A stretch of DNA of 8,682 bases from NCBI GenBank assembly GCA_025455505.1, contig JALOMK010000231.1, positions 1 through 8,682 of the forward strand, given 5' to 3'. Both the position numbers and the translations under genes were made by a program. The stretch comes from Bacteroidales bacterium. GTDB taxonomy: Bacteria; Bacteroidota; Bacteroidia; Bacteroidales; VadinHA17. This document shows, piece by piece, positions 7,297-8,682 of the stretch (the stretch's first letter is position 1; every line of letters begins with the position of its first letter). The notes beneath the pieces were generated by a model that saw only the letters and a program-made list of their open reading frames with translations, made no database searches and had not been told where the DNA came from.

Positions 7297-8538
7297 TTAT
7301 TTTTCAGGATATTCACACAACTCTCCCTTGTAATTCCTCAGGACAATCCTGTCATCATCGTGTTCCACAACATAGTCGGGAAGCAATGGGATCTTGCCTC
7401 CTCCGCCGGGAGCGTCAACTACGAATGTGGGAACAGCATATCCGCTTGTATAGCCTCGTAAACCTTTAATTATCTCAAGCCCTTTCTTTACAGTTGTCCT
7501 GAAATGCCCCGATCCCGGGATCAGGTCACACTGGTACAGGTAATAAGGACGAACTCTCATCCTTAGCAACCTGTGCATGAGATCCTTCATTACAGGAATA
7601 TTATCATTTATTCCTTTCAGAAGCACTGTCTGGCTGCCAAGAGGAAATCCTCCGTCAGCGAGCTTGTTGCAGGCATTTATGCATTCTGTCGTAATCTCGT
7701 CAGGGTGCGAGAAATGCAGACTCAGGAAGAGGGGATGATATTTCCTGAGAATGCCTATAAGATTGTCTGTAATCCTCTGGGGAAGCACAACCGGCACCCT
7801 GGTGCCTATTCTTATCATCTCGACGTGTTCAATAGCCCGTATTCTTGAGAGAATAAAGTCGAGAGTTTCATCGCTGAGCGTCAGAGGGTCTCCTCCGCTT
7901 ATAAGAACATCCCTGACCTCTTTGTGCGATTCTATGTAAGCAAAAGCCTTTTCAAAATCCTGCCTTCCAAGTTTGTCCAGTCGCCCCACTGAGTGCGATC
8001 GTGTGCAGTACCTGCAATAGCTTGAACAAACCTGTGTAACTGTGAACAGGACTCTGTCGGGATACCTGTGAACAATTCCCCTGACAGGTGAGAACGACTG
8101 CTCATGCAGCGGATCAGGCTGTTCTGTATTATGCTGAAGCAACTCCTCTACAACAGGCACAACATTCCGTCTTAGTGGATCAGAATATTTCGACTTATAT
8201 ATAAGAGACGCAAAATAAGGTGTAATCCTCAGCGGCAAACGACCTTTCAGGTTATTTATCGCCATAACCTCTTTATCAGATAGTTTCATGATCTTACGCA
8301 GATCCTCAATACCCGTATAGGCATTACGAAGCTGCCATTTCCAATCATTCCACGATTCGGTAGTTGTCAGGGGGAAGTACCGGCGCATGAATTCAATGCT
8401 CCGGGGGCTAACTAACTGGTTTGGGATTTCATTCTGCGAAAATACTAATGGTTTCGCGCCAGGCTCTTCATCAGAAGAGCAACCCACGAGGCGACTCTCA
8501 GCGTGGAGTGTCGTAGCCTCACTATTGTTAGTGCTCAT
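7297..8538 (-). CDS. kamA: KamA-family radical SAM aminomutase, probable lysine 2,3-aminomutase
   Basis: Radical-SAM, PLP-dependent aminomutase that should convert L-lysine to L-beta-lysine. The [4Fe-4S]/SAM motif is C171-x3-C175-x2-C178. Arg180 corresponds to the carboxylate-binding Arg134 of the Clostridium subterminale enzyme. The PLP lysine is Lys382 in PGGGGK. Asp338 (YQCDL) and Asp375 (VVDAP) lie 44 and 7 residues before it, exactly as D293 and D330 lie before K337 in the clostridial enzyme, where they bind the substrate side-chain amine. Glutamate 2,3-aminomutase lacks these two aspartates, so lysine is favoured. Residues 1-40 are a polar, low-similarity extension. The protein ends shortly after LRNYKGELCEY and lacks the C-terminal CxCxxC zinc tail; the partner cysteine in GINDC is also changed (Asn313). 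It is first gene of the minus-strand operon. The EF-P modifier EpmB is less likely because it lacks the PGGGGK-type site and no EpmA-like ligase is present. Confidence 0.92.
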   Translation of the reverse strand: MSTNNSEATTLHAESRLVGCSSDEEPGAKPLVFSQNEIPNQLVSPRSIEFMRRYFPLTTTESWNDWKWQLRNAYTGIEDLRKIMKLSDKEVMAINNLKGRLPLRITPYFASLIYKSKYSDPLRRNVVPVVEELLQHNTEQPDPLHEQSFSPVRGIVHRYPDRVLFTVTQVCSSYCRYCTRSHSVGRLDKLGRQDFEKAFAYIESHKEVRDVLISGGDPLTLSDETLDFILSRIRAIEHVEMIRIGTRVPVVLPQRITDNLIGILRKYHPLFLSLHFSHPDEITTECINACNKLADGGFPLGSQTVLLKGINDNIPVMKDLMHRLLRMRVRPYYLYQCDLIPGSGHFRTTVKKGLEIIKGLRGYTSGYAVPTFVVDAPGGGGKIPLLPDYVVEHDDDRIVLRNYKGELCEYPEK

Positions 8539-8682
8539 AATTTTTGATGAAATGCTTCATCAATTCTTTTAGTTTTCCTTGGGTTTTAAATTAAATTTTT
8601 ATTAAAAATTGTGACGAAAATAAGTAAACTATAAATACAATGTATCACTATGCCACCTGAAATATCAACACAATTCCCATTT
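8539..8682. other. AT-rich leader / promoter region upstream of the kamA operon
   Basis: This 144-base stretch is far richer in A and T than the coding DNA and is the only place in the window long enough to hold a promoter for the minus-strand operon. It contains the inverted repeat next to kamA and an all-AT inverted repeat, AATTTTT (8594-8600) and AAAAATT (8604-8610). No convincing promoter boxes are visible. A possible divergent reading frame starts with ATG at 8650 but runs off the window after 11 codons, too short to call. Confidence 0.5.
8544..8563 (-). promoter_or_regulatory. Perfect inverted repeat just upstream of the kamA start codon
   Basis: TTGATGAA (8544-8551) and TTCATCAA (8556-8563) form a perfect 8-bp inverted repeat around a 4-base centre, ending five bases before the kamA ATG. 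In the mRNA it would be a hairpin covering the ribosome-entry zone; in DNA it could be a dimeric repressor operator. The symmetry is seen directly; the regulatory role is inferred. Confidence 0.45.

Noticed and set aside
8594..8610. All-AT inverted repeat (AATTTTT, 3-base centre, AAAAATT) in the kamA leader.
   Set aside because: Perfect but made only of A and T in an AT-rich region, so chance is likely; noted within the leader entry only.
8615..8622. Minus-strand TATTTTCG, one mismatch from the Bacteroidota -7 box (TAnnTTTG), 77 bases before kamA.
   Set aside because: In AT-rich DNA such matches are frequent, and no TTTG-type -33 box lies at the right spacing.
8650..8682. Possible start of a divergent plus-strand gene (ATG followed by 10 open codons to the window edge).
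   Set aside because: Only 11 codons are visible, the surrounding DNA is AT-rich, and there is no clear ribosome-binding site; not callable.

Overview
The window looks like chromosomal DNA from an anaerobic or facultative bacterium, most likely in or near Bacteroidota. This rests on moderate GC content, weak Shine-Dalgarno signals, very tight gene packing, and the style of the KamA, DUF486 and DmsB-DmsC-like proteins. The taxonomic call is inference only. There are nine protein genes in two converging blocks. I found no RNA gene, insertion sequence, CRISPR array or integrase. No gene-free stretch exceeds 150 bases; the largest is the AT-rich leader at the right end.

Left block (+ strand, 2-3785): three overlapping genes. 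The first is the C-terminal half of a molybdopterin (bis-PGD) oxidoreductase cut by the window edge. The second is a DmsB-like four-cluster ferredoxin fused in one chain to a DmsC-like membrane anchor. The third is a PLP enzyme of the cystathionine gamma-synthase / methionine gamma-lyase family. The first two form a membrane-bound respiratory-type molybdoenzyme complex. The overlap of the PLP gene with the anchor gene suggests a link to sulfur compounds, but the substrate cannot be read from the sequence.

Right block (- strand, 8538 down to 3789): six genes with gaps of 3 to 34 bases, read as kamA, two Ddl-like ATP-grasp ligases, a GNAT acetyltransferase, a small DUF486 membrane protein and ung. 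KamA keeps the residues that bind lysine in lysine 2,3-aminomutase, so beta-lysine is the likely product. With two carboxylate-amine ligases and an acetyltransferase directly downstream, the first four genes look like a small pathway that makes beta-lysine and then joins and/or acetylates it. I know of no established product for this combination, and it is the best candidate here for an undescribed system. The DUF486 gene has lost about a dozen codons near its 3' end through a frameshifting deletion, and its original last codons survive out of frame. A perfect 8-bp inverted repeat sits five bases upstream of the kamA start codon and may control the operon.

The two blocks converge with only three bases between stop codons, where a short inverted repeat covers both stops.
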